A stretch of 64,000 nt of DNA, from NCBI RefSeq assembly GCF_000428045.1, contig NZ_ATZE01000002.1, positions 183,025 through 247,024 of the forward strand. Direction: 5' to 3'. The stretch comes from Sedimenticola selenatireducens DSM 17993 (GTDB lineage: Bacteria > Pseudomonadota > Gammaproteobacteria > Chromatiales > Chromatiaceae). The notes beneath the pieces were generated by a model. The model saw only the letters and a list, made by a program, of their open reading frames with translations. It had not been told where the DNA came from and did no database searches. A program made the translations under genes and the position numbers. Position 1 is the stretch's first letter, and each line of letters starts with the position of its first letter. Shown in pieces: positions 25,377 to 34,466 of this stretch.

Positions 25377-25625
25377 ATGGCTTTGGTCGGCCAGATGTTG
25401 GCGGTTCAGCTTGGCCAGAGTAGTTTGCAGGTAGCTGTCCGCTGCCTGTTTTTATTGCCGGGTAAACGATCAATTAAATTGATGGCCCATACCGTGCCTG
25501 ATTACTACAGCGGCCGATATCAAAAAATTCTGTGGTATTTTTTGTGGAAATGGCTTGCCCTGTCAGCGGGCAGGCTCTATAGGTTAGGAGAGTTGTATAA
25601 GCAGTCGTTTCTGGTCAGCCAGTAA
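25377..25625 (+). CDS. Possible small protein
   Basis: An 82-codon frame begins ten bases after the pyrophosphatase stop, with AGAGAA before its ATG. The second half is aromatic and mildly hydrophobic (I-L-W-Y-F-L-W-K-W-L). I recognise no family. The frame is in phase with an upstream extension that overlaps the preceding gene, so it could be chance. Confidence 0.3.
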   Translation: MALVGQMLAVQLGQSSLQVAVRCLFLLPGKRSIKLMAHTVPDYYSGRYQKILWYFLWKWLALSAGRLYRLGELYKQSFLVSQ

Positions 25626-25638
25626 AGGTACTGATTAT

Positions 25639-25890
25639 ATGAAAACCCTCCCGCTAAGGAATAGCAGATTACCCTACAGCTATCACATGCTCTGGGTGTC
25701 ACTGGCGACTTCTCTGGTGATTCTTTCCCCCCTCTATCTGCTGCTTAATTTTGGCATGATATCCCTCCTGCTGACGGTATGGATAACCGTAGGCGTCATA
25801 GTGCTGGCAGCCCTGTACGAGTCATCACTCCTGTTTATACTTACCCGGCATATGCTGAAAAGCACCAGGAATGATCATCAAGATCCGTAG
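25639..25890 (+). CDS. Small two-helix membrane protein
   Basis: The 83-residue product has two hydrophobic segments (about 16-35 and 39-60) and a basic/acidic tail. It begins 13 bases after the previous possible gene, so the two may be co-transcribed. The family is not recognised. Confidence 0.45.
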   Translation: MKTLPLRNSRLPYSYHMLWVSLATSLVILSPLYLLLNFGMISLLLTVWITVGVIVLAALYESSLLFILTRHMLKSTRNDHQDP

Positions 25891-26185
25891 GCTCTAACGG
25901 TTACCGAATTCTTCGGGCGTGGTTTCTGACCACGCTGAATGTTCTCGTTGGGATTCCTTGAAAAACCTGGCTGGAAAGGCCGACGTCAGCGGGCCCCCGC
26001 AGGGGGGAATTGGCCCTAGAGGAGGTCGGTAATCGCATGGTGGTCCATGTGGAGTACAATGTGCCATCTCCAAATCATTCCGCTAATAACGACCAGATAA
26101 AAAACCATAAGTTGGTGATTTGTAAGGTAGGGTAAACCCTTTTATCCCATTCACTCACTCCATGTTGTCATAAACAGCACTGCAG

Positions 26186-26240
26186 TTGCGGTGGCAACCA
26201 ATGGAATATTAGAATAGGATTAATTAATGATTTTTATCAT
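26186..26240 (+). promoter_or_regulatory. Candidate soeA promoter with FNR-like palindrome
   Basis: TTGCGG (26186-26191) and TAGAAT (26210-26215) are spaced by 18 bases. Just downstream is the palindrome ATGAT-TTTT-ATCAT (26227-26240), two bases from the FNR consensus TTGAT-N4-ATCAA, placed where a bound protein would block transcription. It lies 22 bases before the soeA start. The remaining gap from 25891 shows no gene. Activity is inference. Confidence 0.35.
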
Positions 26241-26262
26241 TCACTGATCCGGGACAGCGCCC

Positions 26263-29187
26263 ATGCAAGATCCAACCACCCAATCCGACAACGATCTGGG
26301 CCGTGTGGAGGTCAAGACCACCACCTGCTACATGTGTGCCTGCCGTTGCGGTATCCGGGTGACCCTGCGTGATGGCGAGATCCGCCACATCGAGGGCAAT
26401 CCCAAGCATCCCCATAACCAGGGGGTGATCTGCGCCAAGGGCTCCTCCGGGATCATGAAGCAGTACTCGCCGGCCCGTATCACCAAACCCCTGTTGCGCA
26501 AACCGGGCGCGGAGCGGGGCGGTTCGGAATTTGAGGAGATCTCCTGGGAGCAGGCGTTCGAGATGGTCAGCGAACGGCTGGCCCGGATTCGCGCCGAGGA
26601 CCCGAAAAAGTTTGCCCTGTTCACCGGACGCGACCAGATGCAGGCGCTGACCGGTCTGTTCGCCAAGCAGTTCGGCACGCCCAACTATGCCGCCCATGGC
26701 GGTTTCTGCTCGGTCAACATGGCGGCCGGGATGATCTACACCATCGGCGGCTCGTTCTGGGAGTTCGGCGGTCCGGATCTGGACCGGGCCAAGCTGTTCG
26801 TGATGATCGGCACCGCCGAGGATCACGACTCCAACCCGCTGAAGATCCACATCTCGAAATTCAAACGGCGCGGTGGCCGCTTCATCTCCATCAATCCGAT
26901 CCGCTCCGGCTACTCGGCCATTGCCGACGAGTGGGTGCCGATCAAGCCGGGTACCGACGGGGCATTGATCCTGGCGATCAACCATGAGCTGATCAAGCAG
27001 GGACTGTTTGACCGGGAGTTCCTGACCCAGTACTCCAATGCCGCCGAACTGGTGGTGGACGATCCCCGACGCGATGATCACGGCCTGTTCAAGCGCTTCG
27101 AGATGCACGTGGAGGAGGGCTGTTTCGATCCGGAGAACAAGCTCTGGTGGGATCGGGACCTGGATCGGGAGATCTCCACCCACACCCCGGGGACCGAACC
27201 CCGCCTGCTGGGGGAGTTCCGCCTGGAAGACGGCACCCGGGTAAAACCGGCCTTTCAATTGCTTAAGGATCGGCTGGAGGAGTACACCCCGGAGTGGGCC
27301 GAGGGGATCACCGGGATACCGGCCGATACCATCCGCCGACTGGCCCATGAGATGGGTGTCACGGCGCGGGATCAGAAGATCGAGCTGCCGATCCAGTGGA
27401 CCGACAGTTGGGAGAACGAACACGAATCGATCACCGGTAACCCGGTGGCCTTCCATGCCATGCGCGGCATTGCCGCCCACTCCAACGGTTTCCAGTCGAT
27501 CCGTGCCCTGAGCATCCTGATGACCCTGCTGGGGACCATCGACCGGCCCGGCGGTTTTCGCCACAAGGCGCCGTTCCCGCGGCCGATTCCGCCCTGTCCC
27601 AAGCCGCCCAACAGCCCGGACGGGGTCAAGCCCAACACGCCGCTGGATGGCATGCCGCTGGGCTGGCCGTCGAAGCCTGAAGACCTGTTCGTTGATGAGC
27701 AGGGCGAGGCGGTGCGCCTGGACAAGGCATTCTCCTGGGAGTATCCGCTGTCGGTGCACGGCCTGATGCACAACGCCATCACCAACGCCTGGCGCGGCGA
27801 TCCCTATCCCATCGACACCATGCTGCTGTTCATGGCCAACATGGCCTGGAACTCCTCCATGAACACCGAGCAGATCCGCCACATGCTCACCGACAAGGAT
27901 GAGTCGGGCGAGTACAAGATCCCGTTCCTGATCGTCTGTGACGCCTTTCAGTCGGAAACGGTGGCCTTCGCCGATCTGGTGCTGCCGGATACCACCTACC
28001 TGGAGCGCTATGACGCCCTCTCCATGCTGGACCGGCCGATCTCCGAGTTCGAGGGACCGGTGGACTCGGTGCGTATCCCGGTGGTGCCGCCGACCGGCCA
28101 GTGCAAGCCGTTCCAGGAGGTGCTGGTGGAGCTGGGCAGCCGCTTGAAGCTACCCGCCTTCATCAACGAGAAGGGCGAGCGCAAGTACCGCGATTACCCG
28201 GACTTCATCACCAACTACGAAACCTCGCCCGGCTCCGGCATCGGCTTTCTGGCCGGCTGGCGCGGCAAGGGCGGCGAGAAGTTTCTCAAGGGCGAGCCCA
28301 ACCCGCGCCAGTGGGAGATGTACCAGAAGAACGACTGCTACTACCACTACAAGTTGCCCAAGTCCTACCAGTACATGCGCAACTGGAACAAGGGCTACCT
28401 GCACTGGGCGCGCAACCACGGCATGATCCGTTACGCCGAGCCGATCACCATTCACCTCTACTCCGAGGTGTTGCAGAAATTCCGACTTGCCGCCCAGGGC
28501 AAGGGCAGTGGAAGGAAGCCGCCGGAGCGGCTGCGCAAGCGTGTCGAAATGCACTTTGATCCGCTGCCGTTCTACAGCGAACCGTTGCTGTCACGGCTGG
28601 TGGACACCCATGAGTATCCGCTTAATGCCCTGACCCAGCGGCCGATGGCGATGTATCACTCCTGGGACTCCCAGAACGCCTGGCTGCGGCAGATCCATAC
28701 CCACAACTACCTGTTCGTCAATCCGGCCCTGGCCCATGCCAAGGGGATCGATGACGGTGACTGGATCTGGGTCGAGTCACCCACCGGCAAGGTGCGCTGC
28801 ATGTGCCGTTACTCGGAGGCGGTGGAGCCCGGCACGGTCTGGACCTGGAACGCCATCGGCAAGGCGGCGGGGGCCTGGGGCCTGTCGCCCAAGGCCAATG
28901 AATCCCAGAAGGGTTTCCTGCTGAATCACCTGATCCCGGAGGAGCTGCCGCCCTGCGAGTCGGGCGAGCATCTGTCAAACTCCGATCCGGTCACCGGTCA
29001 GGCAGCCTGGTTCGATGTGCGGGTGAAAATCTACAAGGCGGAACCGGGTGAGCCGGCACAGACCGCTCCCCAGTTCAGCACCATGAAACCCCTGCCGGGG
29101 CAGACTATCCGGCGCGGACGCTGGCTGTCATTCTTCGCCGGCAAGCTGGGCAGGAACCTGAGCAGGAAGAAGCGGAGCAAGGTATGA
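26263..29187 (+). CDS. soeA: Cytoplasmic sulfite dehydrogenase, molybdopterin subunit SoeA
   Basis: SoeA is the catalytic subunit of the quinone-linked sulfite-oxidising enzyme of sulfur bacteria, which turns sulfite into sulfate on the cytoplasmic side. The protein has 974 residues, with N-terminal [4Fe-4S] ligands C22-x2-C25-x3-C29 and C57, molybdopterin-oxidoreductase blocks through the middle, and a molydopterin dinucleotide-binding C-terminal domain (residues ~790 onward). There is no twin-arginine signal, which fits a cytoplasmic enzyme and argues against periplasmic PsrA/PhsA relatives. Its stop overlaps soeB by four bases. Close relatives also include other DMSO-reductase-type enzymes, so the substrate is inferred. 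Confidence 0.88.
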   Translation: MQDPTTQSDNDLGRVEVKTTTCYMCACRCGIRVTLRDGEIRHIEGNPKHPHNQGVICAKGSSGIMKQYSPARITKPLLRKPGAERGGSEFEEISWEQAFEMVSERLARIRAEDPKKFALFTGRDQMQALTGLFAKQFGTPNYAAHGGFCSVNMAAGMIYTIGGSFWEFGGPDLDRAKLFVMIGTAEDHDSNPLKIHISKFKRRGGRFISINPIRSGYSAIADEWVPIKPGTDGALILAINHELIKQGLFDREFLTQYSNAAELVVDDPRRDDHGLFKRFEMHVEEGCFDPENKLWWDRDLDREISTHTPGTEPRLLGEFRLEDGTRVKPAFQLLKDRLEEYTPEWAEGITGIPADTIRRLAHEMGVTARDQKIELPIQWTDSWENEHESITGNPVAFHAMRGIAAHSNGFQSIRALSILMTLLGTIDRPGGFRHKAPFPRPIPPCPKPPNSPDGVKPNTPLDGMPLGWPSKPEDLFVDEQGEAVRLDKAFSWEYPLSVHGLMHNAITNAWRGDPYPIDTMLLFMANMAWNSSMNTEQIRHMLTDKDESGEYKIPFLIVCDAFQSETVAFADLVLPDTTYLERYDALSMLDRPISEFEGPVDSVRIPVVPPTGQCKPFQEVLVELGSRLKLPAFINEKGERKYRDYPDFITNYETSPGSGIGFLAGWRGKGGEKFLKGEPNPRQWEMYQKNDCYYHYKLPKSYQYMRNWNKGYLHWARNHGMIRYAEPITIHLYSEVLQKFRLAAQGKGSGRKPPERLRKRVEMHFDPLPFYSEPLLSRLVDTHEYPLNALTQRPMAMYHSWDSQNAWLRQIHTHNYLFVNPALAHAKGIDDGDWIWVESPTGKVRCMCRYSEAVEPGTVWTWNAIGKAAGAWGLSPKANESQKGFLLNHLIPEELPPCESGEHLSNSDPVTGQAAWFDVRVKIYKAEPGEPAQTAPQFSTMKPLPGQTIRRGRWLSFFAGKLGRNLSRKKRSKV

Positions 29188-29909
29188 CCCAACTGGCACT
29201 GGTTATTGATCTGAACGTCTGCGTCGGCTGCCACGCCTGTGTCACCAGTTGCAAGGAGTGGAACAGCTCCGGCTGGGCCGGCCCGATGCCGGACGAGAAT
29301 CCCTACGGGGCCGATCCGAGCGGCGTGTTTTTCAACCGGGTGCAGACCTACGAGGTGGGCTGTTTTCCCCATACCGAAACAGTCCACTTCCCCAAATCCT
29401 GTCTGCACTGCGAGGACCCGCCCTGTGTGCCGGTCTGTCCCACCGGGGCCAGCTACAAGCGCGCGGACAACGGCATCGTGCTGGTGGATTACGACAAGTG
29501 CATCGGCTGCAAGTACTGCTCCTGGGCCTGTCCCTACGGCGCCCGCGAGATCGACGCCCAGAACAAGGTGATGAAGAAGTGCACCCTCTGTGTCGACCGG
29601 GTGACCGATGAGAGCCTGCCCGAGGCCGAGCGCAAGCCGGCCTGCGTACTGGCCTGTCCCACCTCGGCGCGCATTTTCGGTGACATCCATGACCCCAACT
29701 CGGTCGCCTCGGTGGCGATCCGCGAACAGGGTGGCTACCAGCTGCAGCCGGAGTGGGGCACCCAGCCGGCCAATCACTACCTGCCGCGCCGTCGCAGCCA
29801 GATGCAGATTCATGAGGATGAGCTGATTCGTGCGGACAACCCGTTGCGCAAGGAAGAGGTTGAGATGCCGATCGAGCAGGGCGACACCCTGGACGATGTG
29901 GCCTGGTAG
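29184..29909 (+). CDS. soeB: Sulfite dehydrogenase iron-sulfur subunit SoeB
   Basis: This 241-residue ferredoxin-type subunit passes electrons from SoeA to the membrane subunit. It has four cysteine clusters as in NrfC/DmsB proteins: C-V-G-C-H-A-C, C-x2-C-x4-C-x3-C-P-T-G-A, C-I-G-C-K-Y-C-x3-C-P-Y-G-A, and C-T-L-C with a later C-x3-C-P-T-S-A. The ATGA overlap with soeA implies coupled translation. No signal peptide is present. Confidence 0.9.
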   Translation: MTQLALVIDLNVCVGCHACVTSCKEWNSSGWAGPMPDENPYGADPSGVFFNRVQTYEVGCFPHTETVHFPKSCLHCEDPPCVPVCPTGASYKRADNGIVLVDYDKCIGCKYCSWACPYGAREIDAQNKVMKKCTLCVDRVTDESLPEAERKPACVLACPTSARIFGDIHDPNSVASVAIREQGGYQLQPEWGTQPANHYLPRRRSQMQIHEDELIRADNPLRKEEVEMPIEQGDTLDDVAW

Positions 29910-29924
29910 GGTTGCTGTGTAACA

Positions 29925-30012
29925 CGTAGGTTGGGGTGAGTGGAGCGAACCCCAACGGACGAAGGCTCCGCTCAATGCCATGTTGGGGTTCGCAGGCTCA
30001 CCCCAACCTACG
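29925..30012. repeat. Nested palindrome between soeB and soeC
   Basis: Outer arms CGTAGGTTGGGGTGAG (29925-29940) and their exact complement (29997-30012) enclose inner arms GCGAACCCCAAC (29945-29956) and GTTGGGGTTCGC (29982-29993). Together they form a branched stem covering most of the 148-base gap. This is a dispersed-palindrome architecture. In the transcript it could protect soeAB mRNA or reduce soeC expression. Confidence 0.85.
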
Positions 30013-30057
30013 GTTTGCGGGTCGATAGAAAAGCAATTTCGGCAATAGGAACATTCG

Positions 30058-31038
30058 ATGCATCCGGCATTTTCAGTAATTTTTCTCACCACCCTGATCG
30101 GTATCGGTCAGGGACTGTTTCTGGCCCTGTTCACCGGCCAGGTGTATGCCCTGGCCAACCTGATTCCGGTGCAGGAGAGCCTGGGATTCTACGCGGTCGG
30201 CAGTCTCATTGCCCTGCTGTTTCTGGTGCTGGGATTGATCGCGTCGGTGTTTCACCTGGGTCGTCCGGAGCGGGCCTGGCGTGCGGTTACCATGTGGCGC
30301 ACCTCCTGGCTCTCCCGTGAGGTAATTGTGCTGCCGCTGTTCATGCTGCTGGTGTTCCTGTACGGCGTGGCACACTTCTTCGGTTTGACCCAGCCGCTGT
30401 TCATGGTGGCGGATACCCTGCCGATAGATCTGACCCTGATCATTGGCCTGCTGGCCAGCATGATGGCCTTTGCGCTGTTCATCTGCACGGCCATGATCTA
30501 TGCCAGCCTAAAGTTCCTCAAGGAGTGGTATACGCCATTGACGGTACTCAATTATACCCTGCTGGGCCTGGCCTCCGGCTTCATGTTCGCGGCAGCATTC
30601 TCCGCTTATGTCAGTTTTGACCTGGTCTCCCTGTTTGGCATCTGGGCAGTGATCTTTACCCTGCTCGGGGCAGTCTCGCGGGGTACTTCCCTGGCCAGAA
30701 ACCGTGCCTTGCGTGACAAGTATGGTTTGACCACGGCCATTGGCGTGCGCCATCCCAATATGAAACAGCTAAGTCAGGGATTCATGGGTGGCGCATTCAA
30801 TACCAGGGAGTTTTTCCACGGCCGCACAGCCGGGGCGCTGCGGCTGATCCGCTGGTTCTTTCTGCTGGCGGTGTTCCCCATTCCGGTGGTGCTGATCGCC
30901 ACGGCCTATGCGCTGGAATCACCCTCGCTACCGATCGCGGCCTTCGCGCTGCAGTATCTGGGACTGATTGCCGAGCGCTGGTATTTCTTCGCCGAGGCGA
31001 AACATCCACAGAATATCTATTACCAGTCGATGGCCTGA
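30058..31038 (+). CDS. soeC: Sulfite dehydrogenase membrane subunit SoeC
   Basis: This 326-residue NrfD/DmsC-type membrane protein has about eight hydrophobic helices and would anchor SoeAB and hand electrons to quinone. It opens with M-H-P-A-F-S-V-I-F and contains H-L-G-R-P-E-R-A-W-R, the signature short motif of DmsC-type anchors. AGGAAC lies upstream of the ATG. It is separated from soeB by a nested palindrome but keeps the order A-B-C seen in purple sulfur bacteria. Confidence 0.88.
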   Translation: MHPAFSVIFLTTLIGIGQGLFLALFTGQVYALANLIPVQESLGFYAVGSLIALLFLVLGLIASVFHLGRPERAWRAVTMWRTSWLSREVIVLPLFMLLVFLYGVAHFFGLTQPLFMVADTLPIDLTLIIGLLASMMAFALFICTAMIYASLKFLKEWYTPLTVLNYTLLGLASGFMFAAAFSAYVSFDLVSLFGIWAVIFTLLGAVSRGTSLARNRALRDKYGLTTAIGVRHPNMKQLSQGFMGGAFNTREFFHGRTAGALRLIRWFFLLAVFPIPVVLIATAYALESPSLPIAAFALQYLGLIAERWYFFAEAKHPQNIYYQSMA

Positions 31039-31063
31039 GTGGCCGAATTTGAAGGAGGCAGGT

Positions 31064-31879
31064 ATGAAACTGTTGAAACGGTTGCTTGTGGTCGGGGCGC
31101 TACTCTCTGGCAGCGCGCCGTTGCAGGCCGATGTGGCGGTGCTGGTGCACGGTTATCTGGGCAGCGCCAGCTCCTGGGAGAGCAGCGGCGTCAATGCCGT
31201 GCTGGTGGCCGATGGCTGGAAGCGGGCCGGTGTTCTGCGCACCGATCCCTACGGGGTTGAGCTGATCCCGGTACTGGGAGACTCAGGTGAAAACAGTCTC
31301 TACCAGGTGGAACTGCCCTCGCTGGCACCGATGATGGTACAGGCAGATCAACTGCAGGCGATGTTGCATCAGGTAGCCCAACTGCACCCGGATGAGCCGA
31401 TCACCCTGGTGGCTCATTCCGCCGGTGGTATTGTTGCCCGTATCGTGCTGGTCCGGGGTGGCGTGCCTCATGCGAAGGCGTTGATCACCATCGCCTCTCC
31501 CCATCTCGGCACTGGACGGGCGGTGCAGGCGCTGGAGAGTACCGACGTACCGTATCCATTCTGCCTGGTACAGAACTTCTTCACCGGTGGCAAGACCCGA
31601 GTGTTGCGTGAATCCCGCGGGGCGCTGATCGACCTGGTACCGGCGCAGCCCGGCAGCCTGCTGTTCTGGCTGAACAGCCAGCCACATCCGCAGATCGCCT
31701 ATCACTCCATTGTGCGTCCCGGACCGGTTGGAATGGGTGATGAGCTGGTGCCGGTGTTCAGTCAGGATATGAATCGGGTTCAGGCGCTGCAGGGCCGGTC
31801 GAAGGTGACGGTGGTTAGCAGTACTCACTCGCTGAATATTCAGGATGGGATGGTGTTGGCGCAACTGCTGAAGGAGTAG
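31064..31879 (+). CDS. Secreted lipase-like alpha/beta hydrolase
   Basis: This 271-residue protein has a signal peptide (M-K-L-L-K-R-L-L... cleaving near residue 20), an oxyanion H-G-Y-L-G-S, and the nucleophile elbow A-H-S-A-G-G, as in triacylglycerol lipases and PGAP1-like hydrolases. ATG 31064 follows GGAGG and is favoured over an upstream extension. It lies 25 bases after soeC on the same strand, so it is probably in the soe operon, though its link to sulfite oxidation is unclear. Confidence 0.8.
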   Translation: MKLLKRLLVVGALLSGSAPLQADVAVLVHGYLGSASSWESSGVNAVLVADGWKRAGVLRTDPYGVELIPVLGDSGENSLYQVELPSLAPMMVQADQLQAMLHQVAQLHPDEPITLVAHSAGGIVARIVLVRGGVPHAKALITIASPHLGTGRAVQALESTDVPYPFCLVQNFFTGGKTRVLRESRGALIDLVPAQPGSLLFWLNSQPHPQIAYHSIVRPGPVGMGDELVPVFSQDMNRVQALQGRSKVTVVSSTHSLNIQDGMVLAQLLKE

Positions 31880-31999
31880 GGCGTTCGCCTGTTGCATAAT
31901 CGGCTCCCGGACCGGCCGATTTGTCCCGGGGAGAAACTTGTTACTGCGGGGTAGTTAAACTACCTTTTAAGTAATGATGCGGTCACCTGAGGTGCAGCA

Positions 32000-32539
32000 A
32001 TGGGCAATGTCGCTGATTTCTCCAAGTACAAGGCGCGAAAGGATCATGGCCGGCAACTTCAAGACAAGGGATGGGTGCCTACCTGGCTTGGTGAGGGTGC
32101 TGACAGGGGGACTGCAATCTATATCTATGATGACCATACCCGGCTGCTGCTTTACGCCGGAATCGAACAAACCAGCCTGGATGCAATCGCCCGCAGTGTC
32201 CGACGCTCGGAGGGAGAGGATCTGCTCTCTCTGGCAGAACAGTTAAGCGCGCTGATTACCGAATTCTCGCACCATCCGCCATTTCAGGGAGATCAGCGTC
32301 TCGCGCTGGTGGCGCAGACGGCCGCCTGGTTTGTCGGCTTTTCCCTGTCCCTGATAAACAGCGACTCTCTGGAGGGTGAATCAATAGTCATCTTGAGACT
32401 GGTGGATGTCGAGAGCAGGGAGAGCGCGTTTCACTTGGCTCACCTGGAGTGGCCGGGGATCATGGACAGGCGGTCTGCCGAGTCGCAGCTTTCCGACATG
32501 GCCCGGTCACTTCGGCGCAACTTGTTCAATGATGGTTGA
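32000..32539 (+). CDS. Protein of unknown function
   Basis: This 179-residue cytoplasmic protein has no recognised motif. It opens M-G-N-V-A-D-F-S-K-Y-K, has a central hydrophobic/aromatic part and ends in a basic helix (M-A-R-S-L-R-R-N-L-F). The ATG follows GAGGTGCA. Its stop lies 22 bases before the stop of the convergent next gene. Confidence 0.6.
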   Translation: MGNVADFSKYKARKDHGRQLQDKGWVPTWLGEGADRGTAIYIYDDHTRLLLYAGIEQTSLDAIARSVRRSEGEDLLSLAEQLSALITEFSHHPPFQGDQRLALVAQTAAWFVGFSLSLINSDSLEGESIVILRLVDVESRESAFHLAHLEWPGIMDRRSAESQLSDMARSLRRNLFNDG

Positions 32540-32561
32540 GTCCGGCGCGATGCATGTTGGT

Positions 32562-33548
32562 TTACCGGACCAGCTGCTCTGCGTCCGTGATGACTATGGA
32601 GGCGGGCTTGCCCGCTGCCCGTTTCTCCGCCCAGCCGAGAAACGGTTGATTCAACCTCCGGTGACTGCCAAAAAAGCTGAGATCCATATTCAGATAGTCC
32701 CCTGCGCTGTTGATGGCAATGTGCTCGGTGGTGCCATCGTGCAGCGTGGCAACGGTTAGCAGTGTCCAGTCAATTGCATAACCGGCTCGTTGTGCGTTCT
32801 GAAGGGCTGCGACCAGCATGCGCAGATCATGGGCGATGGCCTCACAACGCGCCTGTTTTTCCGCCCGGTTTTCCAGTGTGCGGAAAACAAAAATCAGCCC
32901 GTCGTCGGTTTCATAAGTTGCCCCCTGCCGGTTTTGGATATGCCAGCCACCCCGGACCTTCCGGACTTCGCTAGTCAAGGGTGAGGGTGGGGTGTTGTGG
33001 TAGCGCGTACAGTCGTGCAGCTTGCAGAAGCGGTCAATAATCCGCTGCTCCATCTGACCAGCCTTGCCGATTTCAGGTCCACTGATGACAACCGGCGTAT
33101 TGTCGATAAACAGGATAATTGCTCCGGATTGGTCGGCTTGAATCTCGATATGGCTTTGGTCGCTGATGCCGGCAAACTGTGACTTGAGCTGGTCAACGAA
33201 GATCTTTGACTCTCTGCGCCAGCGGGCCAGTTTCAGTTGTGCCTTCGGTTTATCGTGCTGCTCCTGGGCGCTCTCCTGGTAGCTGGTATCGTAGGCGTTG
33301 ATCAGTTCGTTCAGGGCGATGGTGGCGAAGTCGAAACGTTCCAGTCTGTCTGACAGGGCAACCTTGCTTGCCAGGGAGCCGAAGTAGGATTTTGCCGCCG
33401 GTTCGGCCGTCACCGGACTTCCCGCCACCGCCTCTGCGGAGCCGAGCAGCAGGGCGAGGGTTACCGCAAGGGCCGGCATCGGCTGTTTTGCTATCCGCAA
33501 CATATTGAACACAATAGATGAAAGGAGGCGCCAGTATAAGGTTTTCAC
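32562..33548 (-). CDS. Exported protein of unknown function
   Basis: The 328-residue product has a signal peptide, with A-V-A-G near residue 43 as likely cleavage site if the first Met is used; M at residue 24 (M-P-A-L-A-V-T) may be the real start. A conserved-looking pair of Cys (F-C-K-L-H-D-C) lies near the middle. No enzyme motif is recognised. It lies convergent to the gene at 32000. Confidence 0.6.
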   Translation of the reverse strand: MKTLYWRLLSSIVFNMLRIAKQPMPALAVTLALLLGSAEAVAGSPVTAEPAAKSYFGSLASKVALSDRLERFDFATIALNELINAYDTSYQESAQEQHDKPKAQLKLARWRRESKIFVDQLKSQFAGISDQSHIEIQADQSGAIILFIDNTPVVISGPEIGKAGQMEQRIIDRFCKLHDCTRYHNTPPSPLTSEVRKVRGGWHIQNRQGATYETDDGLIFVFRTLENRAEKQARCEAIAHDLRMLVAALQNAQRAGYAIDWTLLTVATLHDGTTEHIAINSAGDYLNMDLSFFGSHRRLNQPFLGWAEKRAAGKPASIVITDAEQLVR

Positions 33549-33587
33549 GACCGCGATCTGTGACTCGGGTTGCGCTGTTGCATGTGA

Positions 33588-34466
33588 TCAGATATCAGGT
33601 GCCAGCACCTTGAGTTTGCGCAGCCTGGCCTGGCGTATTTCAATCAGCGCGACCCCGGCAATAGTCATTGTGCCGCCGATAGCCTTGTACAGCGTGAACG
33701 CCTCATCAAGAATCAGGATGCCGGCGGCCACGCCGAGCAGTGGTGCCAGCAGCGAGAAGGGGACCACCTGGTTAATGCTCAGGCGGGCGATTAGGCGATA
33801 CCAGAGGTAGTAGGCGATGATGGATGAGCCGATAACGATATAACCGAGTGCGGCCCAGGCATTCCCGCTGGCAGTCTGGATGGCGGTCAACTGCCCGGAC
33901 TCGAAAAGCGCGGAGGCGACAATCAGAATGGGCATCGCCAGCAGGCTCATCCAGCCAATGATGGTCAGGGGGTGGATGTCGCTGCGCCGCTTGATCAGCA
34001 CATTGGCCCAGGCCCAGCAGAATGCCGAAACCAGCAGTGAGAGTAGTGCCAGAGGCGTGCCGCCCTCGGGTTCACCTGCCAGCAGGGCGGCACCCGAAAA
34101 GGCCATCGCCATGCCGAGTATGCGTACCTTGCCCAGGCTGTCGGCAAACAGCAGCGTCGAGAGAATGACGCTGAACGGGATACCGAGCTGGATCATCAGT
34201 GCGGTGGTAGCCGCATCGGCGCCGCGCAGGCCGATAAACAGCATACCGAAGTGGCCAAAGCCCAACACCAGGGCGAGAGCGGCAATGCTGCCGAACTGGG
34301 CGCGGGTCGGGCGGAAAAAAGGCGCGATCAGCAGGGCCACCCAGGCAAAGCGGAGCGCGGTAAGGGCAAGGGGCGGTATTTCGGTGACTGCGACCTTGAT
34401 CACCACAAAATTAAATCCCCAGATGATGACCACCGCCAAGGCCTGAAGCAGGTCGGAAAGTTTCAT
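33588..34466 (-). CDS. EamA-family exporter (DMT superfamily)
   Basis: This 292-residue inner-membrane protein has about ten helices formed by two five-helix EamA repeats, beginning L-L-Q-A-L-A-V-V-I-I-W-G-F-N-F. It resembles the E. coli EamA type, which exports cysteine and O-acetylserine, but substrates vary. Its start overlaps the stop of the exonuclease gene upstream by four bases. Confidence 0.88.
   Translation of the reverse strand: MKLSDLLQALAVVIIWGFNFVVIKVAVTEIPPLALTALRFAWVALLIAPFFRPTRAQFGSIAALALVLGFGHFGMLFIGLRGADAATTALMIQLGIPFSVILSTLLFADSLGKVRILGMAMAFSGAALLAGEPEGGTPLALLSLLVSAFCWAWANVLIKRRSDIHPLTIIGWMSLLAMPILIVASALFESGQLTAIQTASGNAWAALGYIVIGSSIIAYYLWYRLIARLSINQVVPFSLLAPLLGVAAGILILDEAFTLYKAIGGTMTIAGVALIEIRQARLRKLKVLAPDI

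Noticed and set aside
26224..27882. A 552-codon minus-strand frame under soeA
   Set aside because: It is complementary to the conserved soeA coding sequence and has no family features.
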